A DNA stretch of 64,000 nucleotides, from positions 26,093,418 to 26,157,417 of the forward strand of contig OY979716.1 of the NCBI GenBank assembly GCA_963855995.1. The letters are read 5' to 3'. How positions within the stretch are numbered: the stretch's first letter is position 1; each line of letters begins with the position of its first letter. Under the pieces are notes generated by a model. The model had not been told where the DNA came from, did no database searches, and saw nothing but the letters and a program-made list of their open reading frames with translations. Source of the DNA: Muricea muricata. Lineage: Eukaryota > Cnidaria > Anthozoa > Malacalcyonacea > Plexauridae. The position numbers and the translations under genes were made by a program. Of this stretch, positions 34,706-45,309 are shown one piece after another.

Positions 34706-35935
34706 ATAGTGCGGCAGATAGAGGCTGATACACTTACGATATCGAGGGGCAATTCTATTTTGGTTTTATTTTGTTCCTTTAAGATTAGTAAGTATATTTA
34801 CTAATGTTGGCCGCGTTGAAATTTCTTGTGGGCTTTTCCCAACACATTTTTTTACGATATTACTATAACATTATCTTATACCTCAAATTTAAATTGTCCA
34901 ATCAAAATATCGTATTTCTACCACGTGATGAGGTGATTTCTCACTGTATCTCACTTTTAAAGTGAGATACAGTAAATATCTCACGCTGTCATGGCAATGC
35001 TTGTACACGCAAGCACAGACTGGCAAGTTTTCGTAAACAAAAATGGCGGAATGTGCGAAAAGTTTGATGAACTTCACGAAGAATTATAAAGTATTTTGGA
35101 GGACAAGGACGTTGAAAACACAAATATCTAAAAAATTAAAAGGAATTTTCTGTACTTCTCGTTATAAAAATAAACAAAGAACTGGCTATTTTGTATTTTA
35201 GAGCATCATATTCACGAAGGTATGTTCACTTGAAGAACTTAAAAGTTTATTCTTATGACAGTTTTTGATTTTCGGTATAATATATCATTTATAGACCCTC
35301 CGCTCGGGGGATTCAGTGAAATATTTCCTTCAGTGACGATATTTCCCTCGGGCTAAAGCCCTCGGGAAATATCATCATTTCAGGAAATATTTCACTGAAT
35401 CCCGCTCGCTCCGGGTATATACATGATAAGTATTACTGTCAAAAAGGGTGATATTTCAAGTTCAATTTTAGAAAAAATAACTTGCATTAACAGAAAGCTC
35501 GTAAAAAACTAAATATGAGACATCTAAATGGCCACCTCGATTTTTCAAGCGATGTTCAAGTTATTGATCAATCAACTACCAAAAAATGCTAAAATCGCGC
35601 AGAAAACCTGGGCTCTAGTATAAAAATACCTCACTAAGAACTGGAAAAATTAGGGTAGCCATTTAAATGTCTTATATTTACTTTTTACGAGCTTTCTGCT
35701 GATGCAAGTTATTTTTTCTAAAATTAAACTTGAAATATCACCTTTTTTGACAATAATTCAGTTTTATAGTAATATCACAGAAAAATGTTTTAGCAAGAGC
35801 CCACAAGAAATTTCAACGCGGCCAACATTCAGGAACATACTTACCAATCTTAAAGGAACAAGATAAAATCAAAAGGAAGTTGTCCCTTGATATGGTAAGT
35901 AAACATGCTTTTTGGTACCCTATCTGCCGGACTAT
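34706..35935. mobile_element. Nested foldback element next to the ISL2EU right end
   Basis: Outer arms of about 125 bp: CGGCAGATAG at 34712 and its complement at 35921, continuing through TTCCTTTAAGATTAGTAAG and GTTGGCCGCGTTGAAATTTC. Inside are a short palindrome (CTCACTGTATCTCACTTT, about 34937-34985), a 60-bp-arm hairpin (35293-35418) and a further inverted pair (35434-35530 with 35650-35765). There is no coding capacity. The three concentric inverted repeats suggest repeated insertion of foldback elements into one another. Confidence 0.8.
35293..35418. repeat. Hairpin within the foldback element, about 55-bp arms
   Basis: GATTCAGTGAAATATTTCCT on the left and its complement on the right, then GATATTTCCCTCGGGC pairing with GCCCTCGGGAAATATC around a 4-base centre. 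Confidence 0.9.
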
Positions 35936-36118
35936 GAAGTTTGCTTGAAAAATAACAAGAAAAACCCCAGAGATGACAATTTATACATATTTTTGGCGGG
36001 GAATGCCTTCGTAAAATCGTAGTGATCGTGGTTGCTCAGTAATAATTCGCTTGATGATAGTGGACCAGTTTTCATGAAGATGGCAAACGCAAAGACCAAA
36101 AAATCGCCATGTTTTTGA

Positions 36119-36170
36119 TAATAATAATAATAGTTTATTGATTCATATTGCGCAAATATCAACTTGAATT
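36119..36170 (-). mobile_element. LINE 3' tail split by the BEL/Pao insertion (left piece)
   Basis: (ATA/ATT)n followed by TTATTGATTCATATTGCGCA matches the layout of the intact LINE 3' end at 62034-62070 ((AAT)n, TTATTTCTTAAATGCGCA). The continuing piece lies beyond the BEL element at 41964-42115. Confidence 0.55.
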
Positions 36171-36460
36171 TAGTGAATATTCTGCTTCCCAAGAATCGTA
36201 GTCCACTAAAATCACCGTCTTTTATTTATTTTAGAATAAAACAATATGCAAATGTAAATCATTCGCGTCACACAAAATCCCTCGCGTCACAACACACCAA
36301 AAACTTCCCCGCATCACTCTACCTTGTCAAGTTATCTCTTCTAGATTATATTGAATTACGTATATCCCCCCATGATTGGTTTACGTACTATTTTAATTTC
36401 CCTAATCACTCTCACCACATTATTGAGTTAATACAAATTGGTACCTCCCAGTCTCCGACA
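36171..36460 (-). repeat. BEL/Pao 3' LTR
   Basis: Shares GAATATTCTGC, AGAATCGTAGTCCACTAAAA, ATCATTCGCGTCACACAAAA, CTTCCCCGCATCACTCTA and ATTATTGAGTTAATACAAAT with the other LTR. On the minus strand it starts TGTCGGAG. It is about 35 bp longer than its partner owing to an indel at about 36350-36390. Confidence 0.9.
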
Positions 36461-36580
36461 CACTCCCCCCATGTAGCTCCTGCATACGAGATGCATGTTA
36501 AAAAAGGAGACTGGACCCTAACCCTAAACATAACTAAAATATAGATAAAATGTTAATAAAGTCATAATTGATCGGATGTC

Positions 36581-38153
36581 CTAAGATTGTTTTTCTTCGT
36601 ACTCAGCATTCGCCTGAATGCGGTCATTGGCTTCGACGGCTGCTTTTCTTTTTGGTCGAAAATCATCAGCTTTTGGATTCAGCGGTTTTGGCTGCGGTTT
36701 AGTACTTTCTTTGGCAAGCTCCATAGCGTAGAGATGCTGGACAGGTCTCTCGAGGGTTCCTTTGCTCGTTTTCAGTTCAACTGCCCGAACGACACCGTCC
36801 TTTCCTGGAAAGATCCGTTGCACGATGGCTAAGGGCCAGTTTCCCCTATTCTTGTCATCACTCTTCACAATCACTACGTCACCTACCGAGACTTTTAACT
36901 TTCCAGTCTGATGGGTCATGTTGTGTGTCTTTCTCTAAGGGCGGTCAGGTACTCTCTCCTCCAGCGGTTCGATAGGTTTTTCTTGCACGCAACTAAGAAT
37001 TTGGCTCGTTTTCGAAGGGATTTCTCTTCCTCTCACCAGGGCTCTTGCTCTGGTAATTGGCTCGATCTTTGAAACAAAAATGTGGATGGGGTAAGTGTTG
37101 GGAGCTCTACGTCATCTTCCATATAACATAATGGGCGTCTGTTGATCTGAATCTCTATATCCCAGATTACTTCGCTTAACTCTTGCCAATTTAGTGTTGG
37201 TCCCCCAATCGTCTTGTGCATTGCCTTTTTTACTACACCTATCAGTCTCTCGAAGTGACCATCCCACCAGGGTGCTCTGTACAGGTGTAATTTCCAGTTG
37301 ATGTTGTGCTCTTCGAGATAATTATGAAGGCTCTCATCCTTCACTGCTTAGCCTAGCCACTTCGCGACTTTTACGAACGTACAACCATTGTCGGGTAAAT
37401 AACTCGAGGTCTGCCCTTTTGAGCGATCAGTCGTTTTAAACATAGAATAAAAGTCATTGTTTCGAGGTTAGGCACGATCTCTAGGTGGACTGCTCTCGAT
37501 AAACTGCAGGAGAAGATGACCAAATAGGCTTTTCTCTCTCGCTTGCCAGCTCGACGATATCGTATTGGTCCTGCAAAATCAGTTCCCACAACTTCGAAAG
37601 CTGTTTCTTCCGTGGTTCAGTCTTTCAGAAGTTGACCAGGAGGAGGTGCTACGAAGGCCGTTGCTCTGGAACGCTTACAACCCAAGCTGTCCGTTCGAAT
37701 CGACTTTACCAACCGTCTTAGCTTTGGTACCCAGTAATCTTCTCTCACTGCTGCCATGGTCAAACCAACACCACCATGTAGCGTCTCGACGTGCACTTGC
37801 TCCACCAATTTCCTCGTGAATGGCGCGTTGGGGGGTAGGTAAACTGGATATTTCCCTTGGATTCTTCCCCGACATTCAAGCAGACCTTCGACATTCTTCT
37901 GCAAGTTGAGGGCGACTTTTGTCCGCTCGTGATGCGCTGTGATGCTGTCTTGGAGTTGGACACGTTTAATCCACCACTTCTTCATTTCGTTTACTTCGGT
38001 GGTTGTCAACGGACCATTTTGTCTTTGTTTGCTTTGACAGTTGCAAACAAAACGAAGTATCCACGTACTGATTCTTAGGACGCTTCGTAGATCTCGCCTT
38101 TCGAGAAGTTCGTGAAAACTGTCCGTTTTCTCGTCTACTTGTGCGACACACAA
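36581..38153 (-). pseudogene. pol: BEL/Pao integrase region, broken
   Basis: Three pieces. 37617-38153: zinc-binding part with VEQVHVETLHGGVGLTMAAV and YWVPKLRRLVKSI. 37371-37589: catalytic core GTDFAGPI with the first Asp, SLSRAVHLEIVPNL, then GRPRVIYPTMVVRS, where families have Y(S)DNG, so the second Asp is lost by a shift. 37033-37344: APWWDGHFERLIGVVKKAM with the Glu. 36581-36919: the C-terminal DUF5641-type segment (VSVGDVVIVKSDDKNRGNWP, LAIVQRIFPGKDG) that normally ends BEL/Pao pol. Cannot encode an active integrase. Confidence 0.88.
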
Positions 38154-38298
38154 GACTTCTATAATGATCTTGGCTTCGACCTCTGGATCGGTCGAAGGTT
38201 TGGTGACTGGATTGCTTGGCCAGCTATCATGGTCTTATAGCTACTCAGGTCCGGTCCACCACAGAGGCGTAGTAACTGGCCCCCCACGGCTGGTCAGA

Positions 38299-38871
38299 TC
38301 AGCAGGGTTGTCTTGGGTGGGAACGTATCGCCACTCGATGGATCTTGGCAACTCTGTTTGCCACGAACTGTTTATATTGACCGTTACCACGGATCCAATG
38401 TAGGGCAACCAAGCTGTCTAACCTTCCAAATACTTTAGGCTTTGGAAGTCCTTGCAAGGCGTTGCTCACGTTTGTTACAAGATTGGTGGCCATATGTGCT
38501 GAGACCAATTCCAACCGCGGAATGGTCAGCCCATGCTTAGCCAGTCGACCCTTTCCAGCTACGAGGCGTTGAGTGACTCCAGACAGTTGTTTCACGATTG
38601 AGTAGACAGCCACGCCTACTCCTTGTGTAGAGGCATCTCCAAACGCGTGCAATTCTAGCTCATCGACCGGTTCCCTGTAGTCTACTATCGCTCGAGGTAT
38701 CGACTTATTCTTTGGAGTGATTCGTTCCCAGTCCTCCCACCGCTGGGAGACTTTGTCGTCAAGCTTGGCATCCCACGGTGCTTTGGACTCGCACGCCGCT
38801 CTGTACACAAACTTCCTTTCTAGTGTCACCGGTGACACTAGACCGAAGGTGTCGTAGATTTTGGTAAGCAA
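38299..38871 (-). pseudogene. pol: BEL/Pao RNase H-like region
   Basis: 190 residues open: KIYDTFGLVSPVTLERKFVY, LHAFGDASTQGVGVAVYSIV, RLAKHGLTIPRLELVSAHMA and VFGRLDSLVALHWIRG. This is the Pao-type RNase H region, retaining the DAS, E (PRLEL) and D (LDS) positions. It follows the reverse transcriptase and precedes the integrase as expected. Confidence 0.88.
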
Positions 38872-39074
38872 TTCCTGAGGATTTCTCCTCTGGTTACTGG
38901 GTGGTCGTCTTTGGGAAAGATGACAGTTAGGATATCTTCAACTTTATTCCATTTCAAACCGAGCATTCTTGTTTCACTAGGTTGTACTTCAAATTGTTGC
39001 TTCACGAATGAATGTTCTTCGTTGCTCTCAGCCTCATCACCGTCTCTCTCTAACTCTTTAACGTTCGAGTGCCA

Positions 39075-39683
39075 CTAATGCAACTGAAAAGTGGCATCGT
39101 CTAATACTTCTATAGATTTTTCTTTTCGCATACGAGCCTCCAGTACGCTTTTTCCTCCGGTCAGCAGGCTGTCAACATATAAACTACGGCGTAGTTCTTT
39201 AATCAAGTCCGGGTATTTCGTCTCCCTGATATCAAGATGGCACTCGAGGACTCCTGCGAGTAGGAAAGGCGACGAGATTAGCCCAAACAATGCTCTTATG
39301 AAACGTAGTACTTCGATCTCTGAGTGTGGTTCTTTCTGCCAATTGAAAACGGAGGTTATCACGTTCGCTTTCTCGAATCCCAATCTGCAGGAACGCCTTT
39401 CGAATGTCAGCGGTTACTATGACTGGGTAGGCTCGTTGCTGTACCAAAACGTCCCAAAGTTTGTTTTGGGGTGAGGGTCCAGGATTCAAGCATTCGTTAA
39501 GGGATGGTGCATCAGCGCTGGCTTTCTCTCCTTGTTGCTGGGAGCCTCAGGTGCTTTTTCCACAATACTCTCACTTAACTGCTCTCGGATAATGGAATCA
39601 TATTCACTGGTAAGGCCATCTCGTTGCAATGGCTTCGTGAGATGATTCAGACACCGTAAACTTCCTTGCTTGTTGTTTGGCAA
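39075..39683 (-). pseudogene. pol: BEL/Pao reverse transcriptase, broken, YVDS active site
   Basis: Overlapping frames read HPLTNA-type lead-in, PVIVTADIRKAFLQIGIRES, ERDNLRF, then in another frame LRFIRALFGLISSPFLLAGV, and SLYVDSLLTGGKS. The catalytic box of the family is YVDDLL; the second Asp is Ser here. With the frameshift between the two halves this copy is catalytically dead. Confidence 0.88.
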
Positions 39684-39813
39684 ACTTGCATGATTTCCTC
39701 GCCACGGAAGTCCTGTTTCATACCAGCCCGCTGGATTTTGCGTTAGTTGCCCTTTGAATTCAGAGTATACCGTGTCTTGATCGTTGATTGGAGCGTCAGC
39801 TAAACGAAAATGT

Positions 39814-40569
39814 CTAATCGAAAATGTTCCTCATAATCTGTCTAGCTTGTTTGAGTAAATATAGCATTGTACTTCTATCAAACTCTTCCGCCGGGCACAT
39901 AATAAACCAGCCAAGTTTAGTATATTCTGCGACCGGCTCGCCGTCCCTACCGACGTGAGGCTTCGTCTCTGTCTTGATTTGGGCGTGCTCTCCCCCACTT
40001 AACACCACGTGAACTAGCAAACATGCTTTTTTGTCGTCGTCACTAGTTTATACGTCGCTGAGGTGTGCATAACGCGCAATTATCGCTTCGTAATTGGGAT
40101 TGTCTATCGCTAATAGTTTATCTTTGTGTACTTTGGTTAATTTTATATCCATCTGGTGTTTGTTGTCAATGGATGTCATCACTGTCTCGTAAGTTTCGAA
40201 TCTTTCGACACAGGATCCCATTAACATGTCAACGCGTTTCGTCTTTACTTCGCAAGGTTTCAGATGTAACATGTCAATTAATTTAGCGGAAGCGTACGAG
40301 CTACCGGCGCCAGAGTCTATTAGTGCTCTCACGGTAGTCCCATTAACCTTGACCAATACCACGGGAAATAATCCTTCTCCAGTTACGCTCGCAGACAAAA
40401 GCTTTTTAGGTTCTTCATTTCGGTCGCATATCCAGGTGTGATGGCGCTTTTCGCAAATGAGGCACTTCGACTTACTTGGACAGTCGGCTGCTCGAAATGA
40501 TGCACCGGTACAATTAAAACACAAATGACGCTTTGCCAGAATTTGTCTTCGGTCACTCGTCGTTGTCAC
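39814..40569 (-). pseudogene. pol: BEL/Pao zinc knuckle and aspartic protease
   Basis: 40048-40569 carries a Cys/His-rich knuckle region (HLCFNCTGASFRAADCPSKS, CLICEKRHHTWIC) and a retropepsin core VRALIDSGAGSSYASAKLID (DSG catalytic motif). 39814-40020 continues the protease/linker region (YTKLGWFIMCPAEE). Confidence 0.85.
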
Positions 40570-41679
40570 TTTCGTACACCCCCAGATTTGTGATTGACGT
40601 CATCACAATAAATGCATCCCTTATTTTGTCGTGCGTGGTAAAATTTGCCAGAGCATTCACGCCGTTTATATTTTAGCTTGTCTGTCGCTTTGTTATCAAT
40701 GGGATTTCTTCTTGTCCACTGACGCAAAGCCTCCGCCAGGCTGCCATAACCCCAGTTCTCCCAATCTGGATCTGTACGCACTAAATCGCCTCGTATGGCA
40801 GGTACTTTCTCGAGTGTCATAGCAACATTTTCTTCGACTTGATGTAATTTTCCCAGTGTCTGAAGTTACTGAACACAGTACATAAGTTTTTCGCTGAACT
40901 CGTGTATTCTCTTCAAGTTGACGTTAGAAATATGAGGCAAATCCATGATTTCTTTCGTGTAGGCTTTTATCACTTCTGATTCTTTGCCATACGTGCTTTT
41001 TAGTATGCTCTTCGCTCGATTATACCCCTCGGCGGTAAAGGGCAAAGTTTCGATATTTTTCTGTACCTTCTTACACAACAATCCGCGTAGATATGCTAAC
41101 TTTTAATTGGTTGCAATGCTAGTCTTATCCACTATTTCTTCGAATTGCCCCCAGAATCTCAGCCAATCCATGTATGAACCATCGAACTCTGCTGTCTCTA
41201 GCTTTGGCATCCATGCTGGTATGCCCACGCTCTCGCTAGCATCCGATGTTTTAATCTCTGCGTCACTTTGCTCATTCTGTTGGGCCATTTTAAGTTCTGT
41301 TTGAAATTTCATTTTGGTCTCGTGCAGCTTTGTCTCGTGTTTGATTTGCTCCTCACGTTGTCTCGTTTCTTCGTCTCGTTCTCGGCTTTTAAGCCATTCT
41401 TTTACACGTTTAACTTGCATGTCTGCTTCGGTAAACTTCGCGTTGATCCTGCTGTTCCAGCCATTGATGTCTTCTAAGCTTTTTTTTTGCTATTATTTTC
41501 TGTTCTTCGACTGCTCGTCGACAATCATCTACGGCGATGATGACCGCTTTCAGAGCCTTGTGGTGTCTCTCGATCGCATCAGGTTGTTCTCCTTGGAGTA
41601 TGTTGTCGGTTCTGGTCATGTTCAGTTGAAGCAATGTTAGCTTTGTTTCGAGCGATTTTTTCGCTGTTTCTAAATCCAT
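40566..41679 (-). pseudogene. gag: BEL/Pao gag
   Basis: Starts MDLETAKKSLETKLTLLQLN at 41679. A charged coiled-coil follows (41103-41420, RERDEETRQREEQIKHETKL), then the DUF1759 core (WMPKLETAEFDGSYMDWLRF, WGQFEEIVD) and its continuation at 40866-41081. It is interrupted by at least three stops or shifts. The coiled-coil plus DUF1759 order is typical of BEL/Pao gag. Confidence 0.85.
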
Positions 41680-41683
41680 CACG

Positions 41684-41702
41684 GATCCCGTCGGAGGTGC
41701 CA
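41684..41702 (-). promoter_or_regulatory. Candidate primer-binding site of the BEL/Pao element
   Basis: Minus strand TGGCACCTCCGACGGGATC, starting TGG as a complement to a tRNA CCA end, a few bases inside the 5' LTR. The tRNA is not identified. Confidence 0.5.
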
Positions 41703-41705
41703 CGT

Positions 41706-41963
41706 TTAGTAAATATTCTGCCTCCCAAGAATCGTAATCCACTAAAATCACCTTTTTTTATTTATTATAGAATAAAACAATATACAAAAGTAAATCATTC
41801 GCGTCACACAAAATCCCTCTCATCACAACACATCAAAAACTTCCCCGCATCACTCTAGCTACCTTGCCAAGTTATCTCTTCTAGATTATATCATTTCCCT
41901 AATCACTCCACACCACATTATTGAGTTAATACAAATTGGTACCTTCCGATCCAGCCTCCGACA
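41706..41963 (-). repeat. BEL/Pao 5' LTR
   Basis: Partner of the LTR at 36171-36460. The two differ by many substitutions and an indel, so the insertion is not recent. Ends CCGACA on the plus strand. Confidence 0.9.
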
Positions 41964-42115
41964 TAAAGAATGGTTTTCAAATGTGCATTACAACGGTTAC
42001 CATAATATAATAAATATACTTATATCTAACTAAGTATAGTCGTATTTACATCAATAAAATCTCATCTAAAAATCATTGTGAAAAAGGAAAGTTTTAAGTT
42101 ACGATTTATTAGATG
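41964..42115 (-). mobile_element. LINE 3' tail split by the BEL/Pao insertion (right piece)
   Basis: TGTGCATTACAA...TAATAAATATACTTATAT...GAAAAAGGAAAGTTTTAAGT parallels 62090-62205 of the LINE at the window's right end, in the same orientation. Confidence 0.55.
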
Positions 42116-42620
42116 AGCTTATAGTCTTTGTGTCTATTACACATTCTCATTACATATTTTATAGACAAAAAACCCGCCATGTTTTTGGCATCACTTTTTT
42201 CCACAAGCACTCTCTCGAAAAATATTCTCTGTGCTTCTTTAAATCTTGTTTTGCATTCAGGATTTTACAACGTATACAAAATTGCCCGTTTTTTAAGCAT
42301 TTTTGATTCTTTGTGAGCTTTCGAGAATTTTTTTATGTCGATGACTTTAAAATAAAGTCGAAAATTTACAGTCTCAACTGCTTGTCTTGTTTTTATTCAT
42401 ATTTTGAATTACAAGATGACTCTATTTTTCAGATGTGTAGCCAGAAAACTAAATGAATTATTTAAAATAAAGCCAGAAAAATGCATGAATTAATTAAAAC
42501 AAGGGGAAATGTTGCAATGCTGAGTGACCCTATAGTTTATTTGTTGTAATGTTTTACAACTTTACTCTGCTGTAAACCTTGATCATAACCCAAATATAGA
42601 GAAGCCTTGATATCAGCAGT
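42116..42620. other. Non-coding stretch, no gene seen
   Basis: AT-rich sequence without recognisable features. Confidence 0.5.
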
Positions 42621-42860
42621 TTGTCAACCGAGGGTTAACAAGGTCTATCTGTGCTCTGGGAACATGGGGGAAGATCACTTTTAAACATTCGGGAGCTGAA
42701 ACAAAAATTTCAGTTGCATAAACTCGTAGGAGATACAAAATCATTACTAACACAAAATTAATTGTAATGAGCACCTTTGTTCGATCTCCTGAAAATTCAA
42801 GAGTGATCTTCCCCAAACTTCTCAAACTATAGATAGATCTTGGTAACCCTCAGTTGACAA
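42621..42860. mobile_element. Palindromic MITE
   Basis: TTGTCAACCGAGGGTTAACA and the following AAG.TCTATCT...GGGGAAGATCACT at the left are mirrored at the right (GAGTGATCTTCCCC...AGATAGATCTTGGTAACCCT). Arms of about 70 bp, non-coding. Confidence 0.85.
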
Positions 42861-44243
42861 GTTGTCTATCTGGCAGGAATGGGGTCGGAAGTAATTAGTA
42901 TTCAAAATAGCGTCGGCAGTATTTGGCCAAATGATGTCATCGATAAGGCGTATGTACGGTGCGCGTACAATTGTCGGACGTCTGTGAAGACATAGTTTGC
43001 TGAAATCTGATTGGTTTACAGTAAAATTAGTCATCGTAACATGCAGAAAGAGCAAGTAATGTATAAAATAATACAGAAACAGTTTTAGAACACTTTATTT
43101 CGTGACACAAATGAACCCATACGATAGCTATATCGTCTATTCGTCTCAAATTCAGAACAGTATTTAATTGTAAAACATTTATGAACAGTTTACGATCAAA
43201 TTTAAAAGCATGGGAATGGCAGTGTTATATGACAATGGTTTAATATAATCTTAAAAATCTTTTATCATCAACTTTCAAATGTATGTAATAACTTTTAAGT
43301 CTGTAAAAAATTACTTTAAAGGGAAATGTTTCATTTAAATACGCTTCGAAATCGGCCACTAAATCGGTCAAAAAGGCGAAAAAGGGGTATGGTGAGGCGA
43401 AATTGTACTGATTTTGGAGCAAAATATTGTCGCAAAGATTAACTACTTAAATGAATACGGACACAGATTAACGTTTGGAATAATTTATTATGTAAAGTAT
43501 TATGGGAAATACAGTCTTTAAAGCTTCTTTCATACACTAATCAATGTTTGCTCAATTCGACTCTCTCCGTTTCTGTCGTGTGTTGACTGGATTTGGATGC
43601 TGCGTGCATAGGGAAACGTTTGTCATTTTTTCTTCTTGCTTTGTTAAAACACTTCCCTTCTTTTCCGCACAAAGTGTGGTGGCCATTTTTATTTGCTTGT
43701 TTTCTTGTTCGCCTCCAGAAGGCCAAGGTAGGTTAGTGTACGGATGGCATGATCACGCCCTGGCTTGCTTAGGATAGGGTTTTCTCTCTTTGGAAGATAA
43801 GCCATAACTTGGTAAAGATTGATACTGATATTTTTTAAATCAGGTCGTCTGCAAACTGGACAGGCCCGGCGACATCGTCTTGGGATGACTGCTATCGCAA
43901 ATTATTAATGTTTGTATGTAAGTTGACCTTTATACTCTTTTTTTAGCGTGCCGCATAGGGAGGCTGCTGCGAGATTTCTTTACGGAACTATGGGTTCATT
44001 TGTCCCACGAAATAAAGTGTTCTAAAACTTTTTCTGTGTTATTTTATACATCATTTGTTTTTTCTGCATGTTAGGATAACTAATTTTACTGAAAAACAAG
44101 CAGATTTCAGTAAACTATGCTTTTGCAGACGTCCGACTTTTGGACGCACGCTTTATTGATAACATAATTTGGCCAATTATTACCACCACCATTTGGAATA
44201 CTAATTACTTCCGACGCCATACAGAGCGGATAGACTACAACTA
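42861..44243. mobile_element. Inverted-repeat element, about 260-bp arms
   Basis: The left arm (42861-43125) and right arm (about 43980-44243) share CGGAAGTAATTAGTATTC, TTTGGCCAAAT, CAGACGTCCGAC, TCTGCATGTTA and AACACTTTATTTCGTG in opposite orientation. The central 850 bp has no identifiable protein. A non-autonomous DNA element; no target duplication was established. Confidence 0.8.
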
Positions 44244-44805
44244 CATCTCGACCTGATAAACTTTTATGTTGTTCTGTTGGTGTCTGTATTGATGGGAATA
44301 TCGATTTAAGTCACAGAAATTATGATCTTTTACCATTTTCGGTGCAAAAATGGTGGAAGTGTCATTTGCACTTTTTAATAATGCAAAGGAAATATCTGCT
44401 TGGGACAGAATAAATGTATTCCGATCAATAAGTTCTATAGTCCGCATGTTGTAATCGAATATTGTTTACTTTCATTTATCATCTCTGAGAACTGAAATAT
44501 TTTTACATAACTTACTATTTTCAACATTGCTGAACACGATTCCGGCGAGTTCCCACGGCGTAGACCCGCAGTTTTTTTGTATTTTACCGTTGAAATCTAT
44601 GTTTTTTCCAACGAATTCGGCAGCCATCTTGCTTAGATTTTGCAAAATGCCATTGCGTAATTCGAAATACTTTATGTTACTTCCATATTTTTTTTCATTT
44701 TTCCGGAAAGTTAGCATTAATTTTTAAAATGCAACTTGAAATTTTGTCTTAAAGCCAAATTGTAAAAATGTAAATTTATTTATATTTAAAATGTAAATTT
44801 GCCGT

Positions 44806-45309
44806 ATGGCCGTTAATGCGGGAGAGATTCCCGGCATTATACATTTTGAAGGTAAGGATGGACCTCAGAAGCAACTTTCAAATGAAACGTTGAGAACCTT
44901 TATTCAAAGAAGAAAAGAGTGGCTTGAACTTCCTGATACTTGTGAGCTTGAGAAATATCATCAATCGAGGGCTATTGCCAAAAGATCATATGACTATTTA
45001 GTTTACGATATAGAAAATGTCGAAGAGTTACCCGAAGCTGTGTCTTATCATCTAAGTTGCTATCGAAATTTCACGAAGATTACGAAAATACAGAGGGCGC
45101 AGAAAATTGCGGCAGATGTTAATTCAAGAAAAACCAAAAGTGTTGAATGCCAAAGCAATGCCGAAGGCCCACAGGAAAAAATAAAACGCACAACTAGGGA
45201 ATCGTTTGACCCTGCATGCGAGAATGGGACAACATCAAAATCGTCTAATATCCTTTCAGAACGCTGTTTAATATGCAAGAAATACGGTTCTATAAATGTT
45301 ACCGATCCG
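44806..45309 (+). CDS. Exon A of the interrupted transposon-family gene
   Basis: 168 residues from ATG to a GTAAG donor. EIPGIIHFEGKDGPQKQLSN is followed by a Cys/His pair YHLSCYRNFT and, near the end, ERCLICKKYGSINVTDP; together these look like a zinc-binding N-terminal region. This exon has no frame-breaking mutation. Confidence 0.65.

Larger units (their letters stand above)
29172..34708. mobile_element. ISL2EU-type DNA transposon, complete but decayed
   Basis: Ends are inverted copies beginning TATAGAGGCTTTGCATGGTC and similar for about 75 bp (left 29172-29254, right about 34620-34708), continuing through AATTTTGC.GCCATGACAGG. The palindromic TATA at the ends hides the exact 2-bp duplication. 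Gene content is the known pair of the ISL2EU superfamily: a YqaJ-type nuclease protein (plus) and a THAP/IS5-like DDE transposase (minus), convergently arranged. Both genes have several in-frame stops, so the copy is not autonomous. A 22-bp minisatellite lies in the spacer. Confidence 0.85.
36171..41963 (-). mobile_element. BEL/Pao LTR retrotransposon, decayed
   Basis: Two LTRs (36171-36460 and 41706-41963) enclose a minus-strand gag-pol region of about 5.1 kb. A purine tract (GGGGGGAGTG, minus strand, 36461-36470) abuts the 3' LTR, and a TGG-starting primer-binding-like site (41684-41702) lies just inside the 5' LTR. Domain order gag, protease, reverse transcriptase, RNase H, integrase with C-terminal DUF5641-type region is that of BEL/Pao. 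The coding region is broken into at least a dozen pieces by stops and shifts. It is inserted in a LINE 3' end; no clear target duplication was found. Confidence 0.9.

Noticed and set aside
40065..41640. Plus-strand frames across the BEL/Pao region
   Set aside because: Antisense shadows of the gag and protease coding sequence on the minus strand.
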